Assembly: GCA_014529385.2 (NCBI GenBank)
Contig: CM043953.1
Coordinates: 113,765,049-113,829,048, forward strand
Reading direction: 5' to 3'
Length of the DNA stretch: 64,000 bases
From: Adiantum capillus-veneris
Taxonomy: Eukaryota > Streptophyta > Polypodiopsida > Polypodiales > Pteridaceae
The notes beneath the pieces are model-generated. The model was not told where the DNA came from. It searched no databases and saw nothing but the letters and a program-made list of their open reading frames with translations. Every line of letters begins with the position of its first letter. The first letter of the stretch is position 1. The position numbers and the translations under genes were made by a program. Of the stretch, positions 1 through 11,490 are shown one piece after another.

Positions 1-2
1 AT

Positions 3-446
3 TGTTTTGACACGCGACTGTCCACAAGTGGTTTTTGTTTCATGCTTGGCAGTTCATGTATATCATGGTTGAGCAAGAAGCAACCTACTGTGGCCACTTC
101 GAGTTGTGAGGCTGAGTACAGGGTAGTCTTCACAGCTACGATTGAGTGTGTATGGCTCAAACGCCTTATGGCTGATTTGGTTGTTGGACAGGACACTCCC
201 AACACTATCTACACTGACAATCAGAGCACATTGGTAGTTGTTGCGAGGAACCCAGTTTTTCATGCTCGCACAAAGCACATTGAGGTGCATTACCACTATG
301 TCAGGGAGAGGCTCTCAGTAGGAGAGATCAGCTTGGCTTATGTGCCAACACAGGACAACCTTGCATATCTTTTCACAAAGGCATTGTCTCGTGAGAAGCT
401 TGAAGCTTTCCGCAAAGCTTTGGGCTTACTCCCCTTTGTGGACTGA
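3..446 (+). mobile_element. Ty1/copia RNase H, C-terminal part (truncated by window edge)
   Basis: The frame is open from the window start to a stop at 444-446. It encodes the end of a copia polyprotein. Visible RNase H features are the DTRLSTSGF strand, the ATSSCEAEY block with its catalytic Glu, the YTDNQST block with its catalytic Asp, and the terminal [12 protein letters not shown] segment. The order matches the copia RNase H terminus. The rest of the element lies outside the window. The sequence runs into a polypurine tract and an LTR, so this is the 3' end of an element inserted into a second copia copy that resumes near 748. Confidence 0.9.
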
Positions 447-521
447 TCATGTCCTCAGGGCATGGCACTTCCCTTTACTCATGTGCCAACTCTCGTTCAC
501 CGCATCACTACAGGGGGGATT

Positions 522-747
522 TGTTATCATATACATGTGGTAGTGATGTGTGTGAACACACTAGAACCGTTGGTGCATTTTTTCCCTCTTTAGGAGGTTT
601 TTTCCCCGAGCATTGTATATACGCCCATCGCTCTAGGGCTATCTATCTTTCCATTGCATACTAAGTAACACACTCTCTATTGTGTGCCTTGAGCTTCCTT
701 CGTCTTCTCCAAGCTGTGTGTCTCTCTCTGCAACCCTAATTCCAACA
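522..747 (+). repeat. 3' LTR of the first copia element
   Basis: The segment begins TGTTATCA directly after the purine tract CAGGGGGGATT (511-521) and ends TTCCAACA, so it has TGTT...AACA termini. It lies just 3' of the copia RNase H stop. Its 5' partner is outside the window, so the boundaries rest on the termini and the polypurine tract. Confidence 0.7.
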
Positions 748-764
748 GGAAAAGGTGCCACATT

Positions 765-1370
765 CTTCGGTAGTTGGGAGTCTCATGTTCGCAATGGTTA
801 GCACGTAACCAGTATATTGCATTTGCATTGGGAGTAGTCAACAAGTATATGGAAAATCCATGCAGAAATCATTGGGAAGCAGTGAAGCATATCTTGAGAT
901 ACATCAAGGGTTCAGATGGCAAGTTCTTACGCTTTGGGAACAATGATGCATCCATAGTTGGATACACTGATTTGGATTATGCGGGTTGTGGACACTAGGA
1001 GATCCACATCTGGCTATGTTTTCTTGTTTGTTGGAGTGACAATCTCTTGGAGATCATGTCTCCAAAATTGCATGTCATCTTCCACCATTGAAGCTGAGTA
1101 TGTTGTAGTTTCTAGTGCTAGCAAAAGGAAGCTATATGGTTATCTCATCTAGTGGGAGACCTTGGTATACACCAGACTCCAGTGCTACATTGTGACAGCC
1201 AGAGTGCATTTGCATTAGCAAAGAACCCCATGTTTCATTCCAAGTCAAAACACATCAAGGTCAGGTATCATGTGATATGGGATATTTTGGCTAGCAAATG
1301 CATTGAGTTAGTCAAAGTTCACATGGATGACAACTTTGCAGATGCTCTTATGAAGAGCTTAGCCACATAA
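765..1370 (+). pseudogene. Ty1/copia RT end and RNase H, frameshifted
   Basis: The motif VGSLMFAMVST is followed by an in-frame stop and a frame change, then ENPCRNHWEAVKHILRYIKG. A further shift leads to [11 protein letters not shown] and STIEAEYVV, and another to the ALAKNPMFHSKSKHIKVRYH block, with a terminal stop at 1368-1370. This is the classic copia RT-tail/RNase H order in at least three frames. The preceding part of the gene is missing because the first copia element sits immediately upstream, which fits nested insertion. Confidence 0.85.
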
Positions 1371-1488
1371 CGGTTTGCACATTGCATTGAGATGATGGGT
1401 GTAGGGTGAAGCCTCATGATGCTTCACATTTGTACAGGTTTGTACTAACATATACACTTGGGCCACTATGGCCTTCAAGTGGGAGATT

Positions 1489-1671
1489 GTAAGGGTGCAT
1501 GCCATATTGGCCGAGTGCCGCCAATCTTTGTATCTAATCTTATTATTTAATGCATAAAGAAATAAGGAGCAGTGGTGTATTATCCACTATAGCTCCACCC
1601 ACACATAACGTACACTCTCTTGCATCCTGCACTATTGCACCCGCACTCACACGCATCCGCTCTGCCTCACA
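1489..1671 (+). repeat. Putative 3' LTR of the second copia element
   Basis: It starts TGTAAGGG directly after the purine-rich stretch AAGTGGGAGAT and plausibly ends CTGCCTCACA. Its layout resembles the LTRs at 5641 and 9197: a TATTTAATGCATAAAG-like stretch, an AGCTCCACCCAC box, then a C/A-rich end with CGCAYYCGC. The right end is inferred from that resemblance. Confidence 0.5.
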
Positions 1672-2219
1672 TTCATCATGTCCACAATATGTTTTGTGTG
1701 TAGAAGAGGCATCCTTTTATAGGCCAAAAGGGTTGTCATCTCTCATGAGAGACACCTGTGTGTGTAGTTGCCCTTGAGTAGACATGTCCAAGTTGAACTC
1801 TCCCATGCACCCATGTGTGGCCGCCCTTAGGTAGACAAGTCCGCCTGAAACTCAGCCATTCACCCATGTGTAGCCATAGGTAACGAGCCTAAAACTCGTC
1901 CACTAGCCATTACGTTCGGCCACCTACCAAAGAATTTTGACCATCGGCCATTGACTATTAAGCACTCGCCAACTAACCAACCGACCATTGAGTTCATCCA
2001 CCAACCATTGAATTTGGCCACCTTCAAAAGACTTTCAACCATCGGCCATTGACTATCGAACACTGGCCAACTGGCCAACCGATCAACCATTTTTTGACCA
2101 CTTTTTGATCTTTGTTCGCCCTTGATATTCTAAAAGTGATTTTTTCTCTTGCACAATGGCTTCTCCTCAAAATGGGAGCCTTACAAATGTGTGTTTTTTA
2201 GACTAGAAATTACAAGGTG
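1672..2219. repeat. Non-coding stretch with an imperfect direct repeat
   Basis: No gene is seen here. Two related blocks of about 45 bases, beginning ACCATCGGCCATTGACTAT, start near 1939 and 2038, about 99 bases apart. The surrounding sequence is rich in GGCCA/TGGCC words. Confidence 0.5.
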
Positions 2220-2910
2220 TGAATCAAGTTCCATACTTAACATCACTACTAGTCGAGTTATTTGTAGGCTTTACAATTGTCAACTAAACATAGGGCTTCT
2301 CTAGTGACTTGCTCAAAAGTTGTGCAAGCTTTCAAATGCATGTCCTTTTTAGAGTCTCTTTTCTCCAGCCCTCAATAAAGAAAACTGATAGTTTCTCATC
2401 TTGTGGTAACTCTCTCACGAGACACCTCTCTATGTACTGTTTGAAGCAAAGCAAAGGTTCCTTCACTTTCTAGCTCTCTCTTTGCTTAAAGGCATAGATC
2501 TGTGACACGATGTTGTGTTTGATCCCCTTTTTGATATTTCCCATGCAAATTCTTGCAAGAGTTGTTCCATGTGTGGAAAATCATCTCTATTTAATGATTG
2601 GAACCATATTAATGCTATCCCTTCTAGGGTTAAACCAAATCCTTTGTATTGAGTGTGAAAATCCTCCACTAGTTTAGCTCTCAAAACTTGTTTGAAGAGT
2701 GATATATGAGCATACGAATCCCTAACCCATTGTACTTTGTCTTGACACATTTAGCCACTTGTGATGGTCTCGTTTGTCGTGGTTCAATCACCACTCTGAA
2801 AATTTTTGGGTCTATTGGAGGACGTCTCTCACTCTCTCTTCTTGTCTTGGAAAAAATCATGGTGGAATTCTCTTTGGTATATGCTATGAACTTGATCTCT
2901 AGATAGCTTG
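2220..2910 (-). pseudogene. Ty3/gypsy-type gag remnant
   Basis: Read on the minus strand, the segment 2750-2463 contains LTLEGIALIWFQSL, which fits the conserved retrotransposon gag pattern in which a Trp-Phe pair follows a small-residue helix. Upstream (VRDSYAHISLFKQVL) and downstream (SQIYAFKQRES) sequence also reads like gag. Stops and frame changes interrupt it, and matching sequence can be followed to about 2230. No protease or RT is attached, so this is an isolated gag fragment. Confidence 0.65.
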
Positions 2911-3598
2911 TTATGCACTATGTCCAGGTCAAATTTTCACTTGCTTAGAGAACTTGGACAATTTTGGGATTTTGACTCGGGTTTTGATGCCCAAATGAGA
3001 TGAAACTTTGGCATGTAGATCATAGTGGCTAAGTTCAGGCTGAAAAACTTGTGAAAGATACATGGATCACAATCCATGATTGGACAACTTTTGACCCCAA
3101 ATTTGAACCACTCATAGATGAGAATATTTTTAGGCTATCCCCAAAATCTTTTTTAATTTGGACAAGTTTTGGTCAGTCAAAAGAGAAACCCTAGGTTTGT
3201 TTTAGCAGTTTTTCACTTTGAAGTGTTTTAGGCCTTTTTGACCCACTTTTTGAACTTTTTTGGCAACCTTGCTTTGGGAAATTTTGTTTGCATGTGTGTA
3301 CGTTCCATTTACACAAATCAAAAGAAAATACCACATCGACAACAGTGTGGGGAACCCTTGGTTTGGGTCCCCATTGGGTCATTCTCCTCTTCTATCTCTT
3401 TCTCTCTCCCTCTACAGATCTCTACCACACTCTCTCATTCCCTCTCATCAAGGAAGGGTAAAAGGAACCATCATTCAAGCTGAAAGGAATCACTAATGCA
3501 AGGAAACAAAGAAAAGGATTTGTGGAATTGTAAAACCTAGATCTTCACCGTTTCAATTCCGCTGCACCTAACAACGACTTGAACAAAAACTGGCCATT
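2911..3598. other. Non-coding, LTR- or leader-like sequence
   Basis: No gene is seen. The stretch has T-rich lines such as GGCCTTTTTGACCCACTTTT near 3230, which resemble the LTR text of element B near 26,300 and 31,660. It may be the degraded LTR or leader of the gag remnant on its left. A CT-rich patch lies at 3385-3450. Confidence 0.35.
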
Positions 3599-4049
3599 AG
3601 TAAACATTTAGGAACTTGTAAACTTACTTGCTTTTCCAAAGTTCACAAGGCCCTTTAAATCCCAGTTCTTTACAAGTCTTTACAAAAACTCCCAACCAAA
3701 GCACTGATAGTCCAAACATATGCTACAAAAAGCCCCTTGAAAACCTCTGCAAGTAAACATTTAGGCACTTGTAAATTTACTTGCTTTTTTAAAGTTCACA
3801 AGGCCCTTCAAAACCCCATTTCTTTACAAAAACTCCCAGCCAAAGTAGTGATAGTCCAAACATGTGCTACAAAACGCCACTTGAAAACTTCCGCAAGTAA
3901 ACATTTAGGCACTTGTACATTTACTTGCTTTTCCAAAGTTCACAAGGCCCTCCAAAATCCCAGATCTTTACAAGTCTTTACAAAAACTACCAACTAAAGC
4001 ACTGATAGTCCAAACATGTGCTACAACAAGCCACTTGAAAAGCTCCGCA
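3599..4049 (+). repeat. Tandem repeat, three copies of about 150 bp
   Basis: Units start at 3599, 3752 and 3896 with AGTAAACATTTAGG and end near CTTGAAAANCTCYGCA. Spacings are 153 and 144 bases. Each unit carries a GTTCACAAGGCCC box and a GATAGTCCAAACAT box. The open frame that crosses them repeats itself and looks incidental. Confidence 0.85.
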
Positions 4050-5640
4050 CGACATGAATAACACTCAATACAAAAGCAATACTAGATTCTCATGTAGCCA
4101 AAAGCCAAAAGCAATACTAAAATCTTATGTAATGAAAACCATGCAATGTTGGGATACAACAAGCCCTTCAAGTACTAAGCCGTCCACATATTGGATAATA
4201 AAGCACCTCTCCTCTGTTCTAAGTGAGTCGTACATGCAATAAAAAATCCACCCTTTCTGAATGACCTTACCAAAAGAGAGTAATGTGCCAATTTAAAAAA
4301 GGAGACTCCGAATTAGTTGGGGCATGCTTTAGCGGTAGAGGCAGGAGAGCATGCCGTGAGTGGCTAAGAAAAAGACTTTTGCTATAGCAATGGGGACAAA
4401 ACACTCAAGCTTTCCTTTCAAAGCAGACTCGGCTCCTTCCTCGTTAATGCTTGCACCTTAAAACACCTGTAATTGAGGCCTTTGAAGGGAGAGCAGAGTT
4501 CTGTCCAATATCAACCCCACATCCACTTGCTTCTAGTGCCGCACCATGTCCAGTCGAGTTTGCATGACATTAGCCTAGACTTGTCTGATCAAGCCCCTCA
4601 CTGGCAAGTCAATGTACTTTGGAAAAATCGAAGTATAGAGGCAATCCCTTGAGTTATAGAGTTGTTTATAGAGGGCCAGTTTTAGGTTGCTATTGCATTC
4701 CTCAATTGGGCTTCAACACTATGTAAAAGCCCTTTCAAGCTTGAAATGCATTCAAGAATCTGATTATCAACGTTTTCCACGTTTCCCATCCATAGTGGGT
4801 AGCTCAATTGGCGTCTCCTGGTCCTCCGTTGACTCTTGCTCGGTTGCCTGGGGATTTTCTTCTACAAACACACGGCTTAGAGCATGTATGCTATCAAGAA
4901 CTTAGAAAACAGTAGAAGCTAGGGCAAAGTGTTTTTCAATTATTAGTCGGATTCCATATTGGTGCTTACATTCGCGGATCCCACTTTGGACAATCACAGT
5001 AGCTAGATTGCATGCTTACATGATACCATTGGAAAGTGGATGGCTTTTTTTAAATCTTGAAGAGCAAGGTGCTTTCATTTATCACTTCAAGGTTGGTAGA
5101 ATCAACCTCAAACCTTTTGAGAATCGCTTCACCAAATGCTAATGTAGATGTGTCGCTTGCTTAACCCAACCTGGCTAAAACGACCAGAATCAGCTCGCAA
5201 AAGAGTAAGCACAAGAAAGACCATGAGCTTTGAAGTGAGTGTACAATGAAGGACATGCCAATGGTTGCAAACTCCAAAACAAGACCAATAGGATCTTACC
5301 AATCTCTTGCTTTTGCTTAAAGAACTCAAGTAGCATTCCTCCAATGTATGTCCCATGCAATGAGTCACCCACAAGTGCATGAAGAAGGACTAGTACGACC
5401 TATTTATCTTTGCATCCAACAGAGTATACTTGATATACTGTCATAATCGTTCACCCAAGTTTGTAGTATCCACACTTTCATGTGCAAATAGACACCCAAA
5501 TTTTGGTCACCGTCTTTGCCACATGCATGTGCTACTACACCAACCATTTGTGACATAACGCACGATATTCACATGTGCTGAATATTCATGCAGCAGCTCT
5601 ATACATCCTAGATAAAAAAATCTCTTCAGTTTGTGCTTGC
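4050..5640. other. No gene recognised
   Basis: Only short frames occur, on both strands, and none resembles a known family. The longest, at 5129-5380 on the minus strand, has no family resemblance I recognise. The copia element that follows starts at 5641. Confidence 0.5.
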
Positions 5641-5787
5641 TGTTAGGTAAAGGCGGTGTGTCTCACCGTGCTTTGCCCGTGTCCGTCAGCCAGTGTCCGG
5701 CCGCCCACATTTATCTCCTTATTCTTTATACATACAAAGAATAAGGAGCTCTCACAATGAGATTTGGGAGCTCCACCCACATCTTGT

Positions 5788-5843
<56 letters not shown>

Positions 5844-5870
5844 CACACGCACCGCATTCGCGCACTCACA
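5641..5870 (+). repeat. 5' LTR of the degenerate copia element
   Basis: The termini are TGTTAG...CTCACA. It contains a TTCTTTATACATAC stretch that could serve as a TATA-like region, and a pure (CT)n run at 5791-5840 of about 25 units. It matches 9197-9430 except for the length of the CT run and scattered changes. Confidence 0.85.
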
Positions 5871-5871
5871 A

Positions 5872-5885
5872 TTGGTATCAGAGCT
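5872..5885 (+). promoter_or_regulatory. Primer-binding site (initiator tRNA-Met type)
   Basis: TTGGTATCAGAGCT lies one base after the 5' LTR. TGGTATCAGAGC is the standard copia primer-binding site, complementary to the 3' end of plant initiator methionine tRNA. Confidence 0.9.
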
Positions 5886-5966
5886 ACGGCTTGGTGTGGT
5901 GGGGAGCACGACGACTTTGAGAGCTTCGAGGCGATAGCTTGCTCGCTCTCAACGATGGAGAGATCA

Positions 5967-6665
5967 AGAAAGCTTGGAAGCTTTGTGAGAATGCAATGGG
6001 AGCTTGTGAGCTTAGTTGAGAGTGATATATGCTCTTGTGGAAGCTCAAAAAGGAGTATGGAAGATTGTGTGTAAGTGAAGGTGCTGCCCTAAAAACTGTG
6101 TGCACAATAGCACTGTTGTCATATTCATTTTTCTCCTTATAGAATGCAGATCTGAGAATTCTGCTTAGACGGGCCCGTCCATTTCGACGTGGTCTACAAC
6201 TTTTCAAAAGAAACTTTTTGCAAATTCCTCACTGTTTCGTTGATATTCAGCTCAGACTGATTGTATACAAAAAGCTTGGAAGCTTTGTGAGAATGCAATG
6301 GGAGCTTGTGAGCTTAGTTGAGAGTGATGTATGCTCTTGTGGAAGCTCAAAAAGGAGTATGGAAGATTGTGTGTAAGTGAAGGTGCTGCCCTAAAAACTG
6401 GGTGCACAGTAGCATTGTTTTCATATTCATTTTTCTCCTTATAGAATGCAGATCTGAGAATTGTGCTTGTCAAGGCCCATCCATTTCGACGTGGTCTACA
6501 ACTTTTCAAAAGAAACTTTTTGCAAATTCCTCACTGTTTCGTTGATATTCAGCTCAGACTGATTGCTTATCAAGGCCCATCCATTTCGACGTGGTCTACA
6601 ACTTTTCAAAAGAAACTTTTTGCAAATTCCTCACTGTTTGTTGATATTCAGCTCAGACTGATTGT
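5967..6665 (+). repeat. Internal duplications in the leader of the copia element
   Basis: A unit of about 300 bases starting AAGCTTGGAAGCTTTGTGAG occurs near 5969 and again near 6272. Within it, a roughly 97-base subunit (CCATTTCGACGTGGTCTACA ... CAGACTGATTG) occurs three times, near 6178, 6480 and 6579. The duplications break any gag frame here. Confidence 0.8.
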
Positions 6666-8029
6666 ATACAAAAATTGCAGGTTTTTTGTTTTCGCATAGT
6701 GTGCGAGTTTGATGCACTTTTGGAAGCACGACAGGTGCTCGAAGTTAGGTGCATAAATTTTGAGCTGAAGATGCAAATTTCAGCTTGTGCAGAGCTTGTG
6801 GTTTGAGGATTTTTTGGTAGATTTGGGCAACGCAGTATGGAGGCGTTTACACACCATAGAAGCAGTTTCTTGAGAGACACGGTTTTTGGAGCACACATGT
6901 GGAGCTTCTTTCACAGGTTTTCACAAGATACTTAGGCAATGATTTTGTGCTTGGATTCATGATCTTTGCGGATATTTTGCATATGGTGAAGCCACATGGT
7001 TGATGCCCATTGTACATGCATTTTGGTGAGCACTTTCAAGTGTTGATGAGCTCGCATTGATCAAGTTTTCGAATTGCAACTTTTTGGCGCTTGCTTATGC
7101 GCGGTCGCTTTGTTGATGTACGTTGAGTGTGGATTGCCATTGTATGTGAAAATGTGCAGCCATTTTGGCATTTCTACTCATTGGCATTGAGTAGTGTTAT
7201 GGTTTATGGTAGAGATTGTACTTGAGTTTTTGCTCAATTTTAAGGGGAAACTCTATCAGATTTTTCCCAGATTCTCGCCATGGTTTATGTGTATTTGCAG
7301 TTTGTTCTCTGATGGTATAGTGGTCGATATATTCCCCCTTTGATAGTGACTGAGTGTTTACTCTCACTTTGACAGGTTTTGTCAGTTTGGACACAGTTTG
7401 GTGTTCTTGTATCGACTCTCGCAGGAGTGAGGAGTTGTGTATGCTACAGTTTTTTGGCACATTTTTCATTCATTGACACATTTTGGCAGCACTTTTTCAC
7501 TCACATATATATGTCATTTGTGGCACCGTTGTGTGATACTCCGGCTAGAGCGGTTTGGTTCTGTGTATGACTTTGTGAGGCGATTCCGGACGAGCATATT
7601 CCCGGATTGGCCATTTGGGCATTTGTTGTTGTCTCTTACTGTTGAGTTTTTTGCTTCAGCTACAACGGAGACTCTGTCGAAATTTTGCCAGATATGTATG
7701 CCTATTGCAGAGGCTAGTGAGCTTGACCGTTCGCTCACCTTCTTTGCTTGAGACAGTGGTTTGCTCTCGGGTGGGAGAGTCTTGTGATCTCAAGAATTGT
7801 TTGCCATAGTTTTGGCATGGATATGGAGACGATTATGCTAGAGGCGATTCTCGCTCACGATCGCGACTGACATGTTGGCACTACGGCCACGATGGGCATG
7901 TTAGGCGCCGTTGCTTCAGGTGTATGAGGCAACGAAAGAGGCAGTTGCATGGTTCTACTAGCTAAGGACATATGCTAGAGACTATGCACGTGACGGGCAT
8001 GTCACTTTTGAGTCTAGCTTGCCTTCAGA

Positions 8030-8573
8030 CTACTATGTGTCTTGGGATAGCACATTGTCTACGTGTTTTCACTAGACGAGCATGTAGTTTTTCACATGAC
8101 GCCACGTCGTGATTTGTTTTGCTCTTTCTTTAGTGAGAGACTTGGTTGTGTGCAGTTTGCTAATGGTTCAACATATGACATAGAGGGTGCTGGAGATGTA
8201 TGCATGTCTTTACCTAACGGTGCATTGCTTACTCTACGAGATGTACGTTATGTACCAGGACTCAGCCAGAGTCTCATTTCAGTGCGTTAGTTGCAGAGTA
8301 GTGGACATTGTGTAGTGCTTGGAGAGCGGTTCATTTCAGATGCATTGGGGATCACTGGTGATAGCCAAAGGTGCTAAGAGTGGTCTAGTATACCCTTTGC
8401 ATATTTCTGACACTAGAGGCGGTGTAGTCTTTATGTATTTACAGCCATGTTTGGAGCGAGAGATGAGGCATCTCTCTTTTGCGGATGTGTTGCATGGAGA
8501 GCCGGTTGTGCATTTGTCTTGTGGTGATGTTCACTCAGACAATGGTATCTCTGGGGATGCAGAGCTTGGTTAG
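8030..8573 (+). pseudogene. Copia protease / GAG-pre-integrase remnant
   Basis: At 8063-8290 the frame reads VVFHMTPRRDLF, then GAGDVCMSLPNGALLTLRDVRYVPGLSQSLIS. This is the copia pattern of a degraded protease followed by the V-x-Y-V-P-x-L-x-x-L-I-S block. A stop follows, and 8319-8573 continues with a GAG-pre-integrase-like segment (SGLVYPLHIS). The catalytic Asp of the protease cannot be read in frame. Confidence 0.7.
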
Positions 8574-8823
8574 TCATCAGTTGAGATGACATCAATTGAG
8601 CCAGAGACCAGAGACCGATGCATTGTTCTATGATGCATCTGATACGTTTGAGGGAGACAGTGTCCTTCAGACAGCAGTGTGTGGTTGCAGTGGTGCTGAT
8701 CTCTCGGTTTTGTCGTCATTCTCAACAGATATGTCTTTGCCAGACGATGCTGACATGGTGATGCATAGTTAGTTCATTCCTGATGAGGATGCATATGGCA
8801 CTAAGGTTGCTGAAAAGGATAGG

Positions 8824-9111
8824 TTGGCACACATAGTGCATGTTTCGTCGGCTTTTGGGCCTCTCATGTCTGACCTTTTGGTCGTGAGACCTGATCTTGC
8901 TTATGCGCTTAGTGCATTTGCATTGGAAGTTGTCAGTTGTGCGATGGCTGACATTGGCATTGTGCATCGTGGACCCATGCAGGTCGTCAATCAATACCTC
9001 CATCAGGAGTGTCATCGTGGCTCTAGCCCTAATGGTATGCATGTTGCATTTACACTAGAGTGGTTACAGATGCACTCACGTGTTTGGAGTGAGCCAGTGG
9101 GCATAGGTTGA
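8824..9111 (+). pseudogene. Degenerate copia RT-tail remnant
   Basis: The phrase LVVRPDLAYALSAFALE matches the copia sequence around TRPDIAYAV, just before RNase H, and is followed by MQVVNQYLHQ. Identity is weak elsewhere, and no RNase H follows before the purine tract at about 9187. Confidence 0.5.
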
Positions 9112-9196
9112 GAGCCGTCTTCTCTCACCTCTTGTATATACTAGTTGTAGGCTAGTCTTCTCGCCACTTATCGGCACGCAGCCTTTAGTGGGAGAA

Positions 9197-9430
9197 TGTT
9201 AGGTAAAGGCGGTGTGCCTCATCGTGCTCTGCCCGTGTCCGCTGACCAGTGTATGGTCACCCACATTTATCTCCTTATTTTTTATACATACAAAGAATAA
9301 GGAGCTCTCACTTATTCTCACATTGTGCTCATACAGTGAGATTTGGGGAGCTCCACCCAGATCCTGTGTTATCTCTCTCTCTCTCTTCCCTTCTCACTCT
9401 CCACACACGCACCGCATTCGTGCACTCATA
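9197..9430 (+). repeat. 3' LTR of the degenerate copia element
   Basis: It starts TGTTAGG right after GGAGAA and ends GCACTCATA, where the terminal CA has become TA. Compared with the 5' LTR it has a short CT tract and an extra ATTCTCACATTGTGCTCATA insertion. Confidence 0.85.
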
Positions 9431-9499
9431 CGTGCATCAAATTTGACAAGCGATTATAAACATTGCCTCACTTGTCCTTAGGGACCTATAAATTCAATT

Positions 9500-10300
9500 G
9501 GGCACATTGATTATTAGCAGGGATGGTATGTATTTTCACACCAAAAGAAACACAAAGCTATGCCAACAATTGCATACATGTGGTAGTAGGTTCTCCACCC
9601 ATGCTTTTTTGACATGGAACCAACATAGAAGCACATGGCATGCAACTTGTTCTAGGTCTCCTGCGTTATCTACTCTCTAACAATGAGGATCTTGATTGAC
9701 CACCCTCAGGATTCGCTTCTAGCTCCTGTCAGTTCTTGTCAATGACAATAGTTGCAGGCTGAACTTCCCCTAGCTTTGTGAAGACCGTTTTGAAGGTCAA
9801 CTCCAAAGCCACTTTTTCTTGATTTGTGCCCGCATCATTTGTGCATAACATCATCCAAATGGGAATCCCTATCCCATTATGGTTCGACAAGACTGCAACA
9901 TAGAGTGGCAAGCCAAAAACATTTGTTTTGAATGTACTATCCATTGCCCACACAATATTACGCTAGAAATGTAGAGCAATTTCCAACATTCCCTCGTCTT
10001 GAATAACAATAACAAAAGGTCGCTTGCATTCATCATTTGCCGTTGGATTGTAAGGTTGGACAAAGCTGTCCTATCAATCAACACATGTACATGAACAACA
10101 AGAATGAAAAATTGGAACAAAATGTTGAGCTCTCAACGGTACCTTCTTCAAGTCTTGCAATCGGACAACTCTGCAAGCATTGCAGTCCATTCATGCTCTG
10201 TAAATCCTCTTAAAGCAAGGGAAGGAGATGCAAGATCAAGTCAATTGACTGGGAATTTCACATGAGACGATACAAAATTCACCTATGAGTTGTTTTTGAA
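9500..10300 (-). pseudogene. MULE-type transposase remnant
   Basis: On the minus strand, 9953-9729 reads VWAMDSTFKTNVFGLPLYVAV and then IGIPIWMML, EKVALELTF and ATIVIDK. This is the core of the MULE/FAR1-like transposase domain, with the first Asp in MDSTFKTN and the second in IDK. Past 9729, in a shifted frame, LLCWFHVKKAWVENLLP (about 9640-9590) is the block after the second catalytic Asp. Stops and frameshifts interrupt both ends. No terminal inverted repeats were found by eye. Confidence 0.8.
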
Positions 10301-10567
10301 GAAGTGGAAGTACCTTTTGTGCGCATTTGGTGCATCAACATTTGGTATTATGAAGAATCGATGATCACACGATCAAGTGTAAATGCGTGTTGCATGTTAA
10401 GGCTTTCCTTTGACTTGGAGCATCCTTGCAACATGGCGGCAAGTGCCAATATCAAACACATCATTCATGCAACATGCGACTATAGAGGATACATTGGCAA
10501 GTGATAAAGGTCTGCACAAGAGCCATGTATATGTCCTTCATGAGTGCCTTGGAATTTGATAATCACC

Positions 10568-10872
10568 TTATCAAAGTCGTCAAAGCGTTGGACAATCACC
10601 TTGAATCAACACCCATATCTCTTAGATTTCCTTTCTCATCACTTGTCTGCACCTCTTCGTTGTATGTTGCCCCCTCGATGATACAAGTAGTATTGCTCAT
10701 GTTTTTTATTTCCCCATCTCTTATCAAAGTCGTCAAAGCGTTGGACAATCACCTTGAATCAACACCCACATCTCTTAGATTTCCTTTCTCATCACTTGTC
10801 TGCACCTCTTCGTTGTATGTTGCCCCCTCGATGATACAAGTAGTCTTGCTCATGTTTTTTATTTTCCCATCA
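10568..10872 (+). repeat. Tandem duplication, two copies of 153 bp
   Basis: Copies 10568-10720 and 10721-10872 start TTATCAAAGTCGTCAAAGCG and differ at only a few positions. The open frame across them (10501-10884) simply repeats the same peptide. Confidence 0.9.
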
Positions 10873-11490
10873 CAGGCTTGCTGATGCTAATCACAAACAA
10901 AAGAGAGATACATTAATACCTGGAGACTTTAAGGAAACAATTGATGTGAGGGTGTCGAGTATAATCCCATGCCTATATGCAAGCTTAGTGATTCTAAGAA
11001 CATTCAAAGGATGGATACGTTCATAGCCGAGACCATCGAGAAAACAATTGATGAAACATGTAGATTTGTGGATATGAATCACACATAAAAGAGAGGGACA
11101 TTGAGTGCTAGAGGTATTGGGAAAACCACATGTTGCAAGGTTGTTGAGTATATCATTATGCACATGTGCATGCTTGCTAATGTAAACCACCCACAAAAGA
11201 CACAGATTGTCGAGCATCACCACAATATGCCTACATTCAATGGCCACATTAATAGCTAGAGGTAGCCAAAAACTACCTCTAACCAAAGGCATGACCAAAT
11301 CAAAGGGGTCTAAGCCAGAGGACACTGAATCAAATCTTGACAGCACATATGAAGAGAAAAAAAAAGAGGAGAATGAAAGCACTCTAACCTGGCTCCATTC
11401 TATGCAGGTCCTTGAGTGTTTGCAGGCTTACCGTGGATTAGCCCCCTTCCTCAGATTTCTCAAACGCCTCTTGCTTTCTCAGATTTCTTA
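10873..11490. other. No gene recognised
   Basis: A 163-codon frame lies on the minus strand (10891-11382). I see no domain, signal or family resemblance in it, and its composition is not distinctive. It is left unassigned. Confidence 0.5.

Larger units (their letters stand above)
5641..9430 (+). mobile_element. LTR-bounded, internally degenerate copia element
   Basis: Two related LTRs (5641-5870 and 9197-9430) in direct orientation bound 3.3 kb of internal sequence. A primer-binding site complementary to initiator tRNA-Met follows the 5' LTR. A purine tract (AGTGGGAGAA) precedes the 3' LTR. Flanking 5-mers CTTGC (5636-5640) and CGTGC (9431-9435) could be a target duplication with one change. 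The interior keeps only scraps of protease/GAG-pre-integrase and a trace of RT. No RNase H and no complete integrase are visible. At 3.8 kb it is shorter than the usual 4.5-5 kb or more of an autonomous copia element. It is dead as a coding unit. Confidence 0.85.

Noticed and set aside
10891..11382. 163-codon minus-strand frame as a gene
   Set aside because: No domain, no signal, no family resemblance; left as unassigned sequence upstream of MMT.
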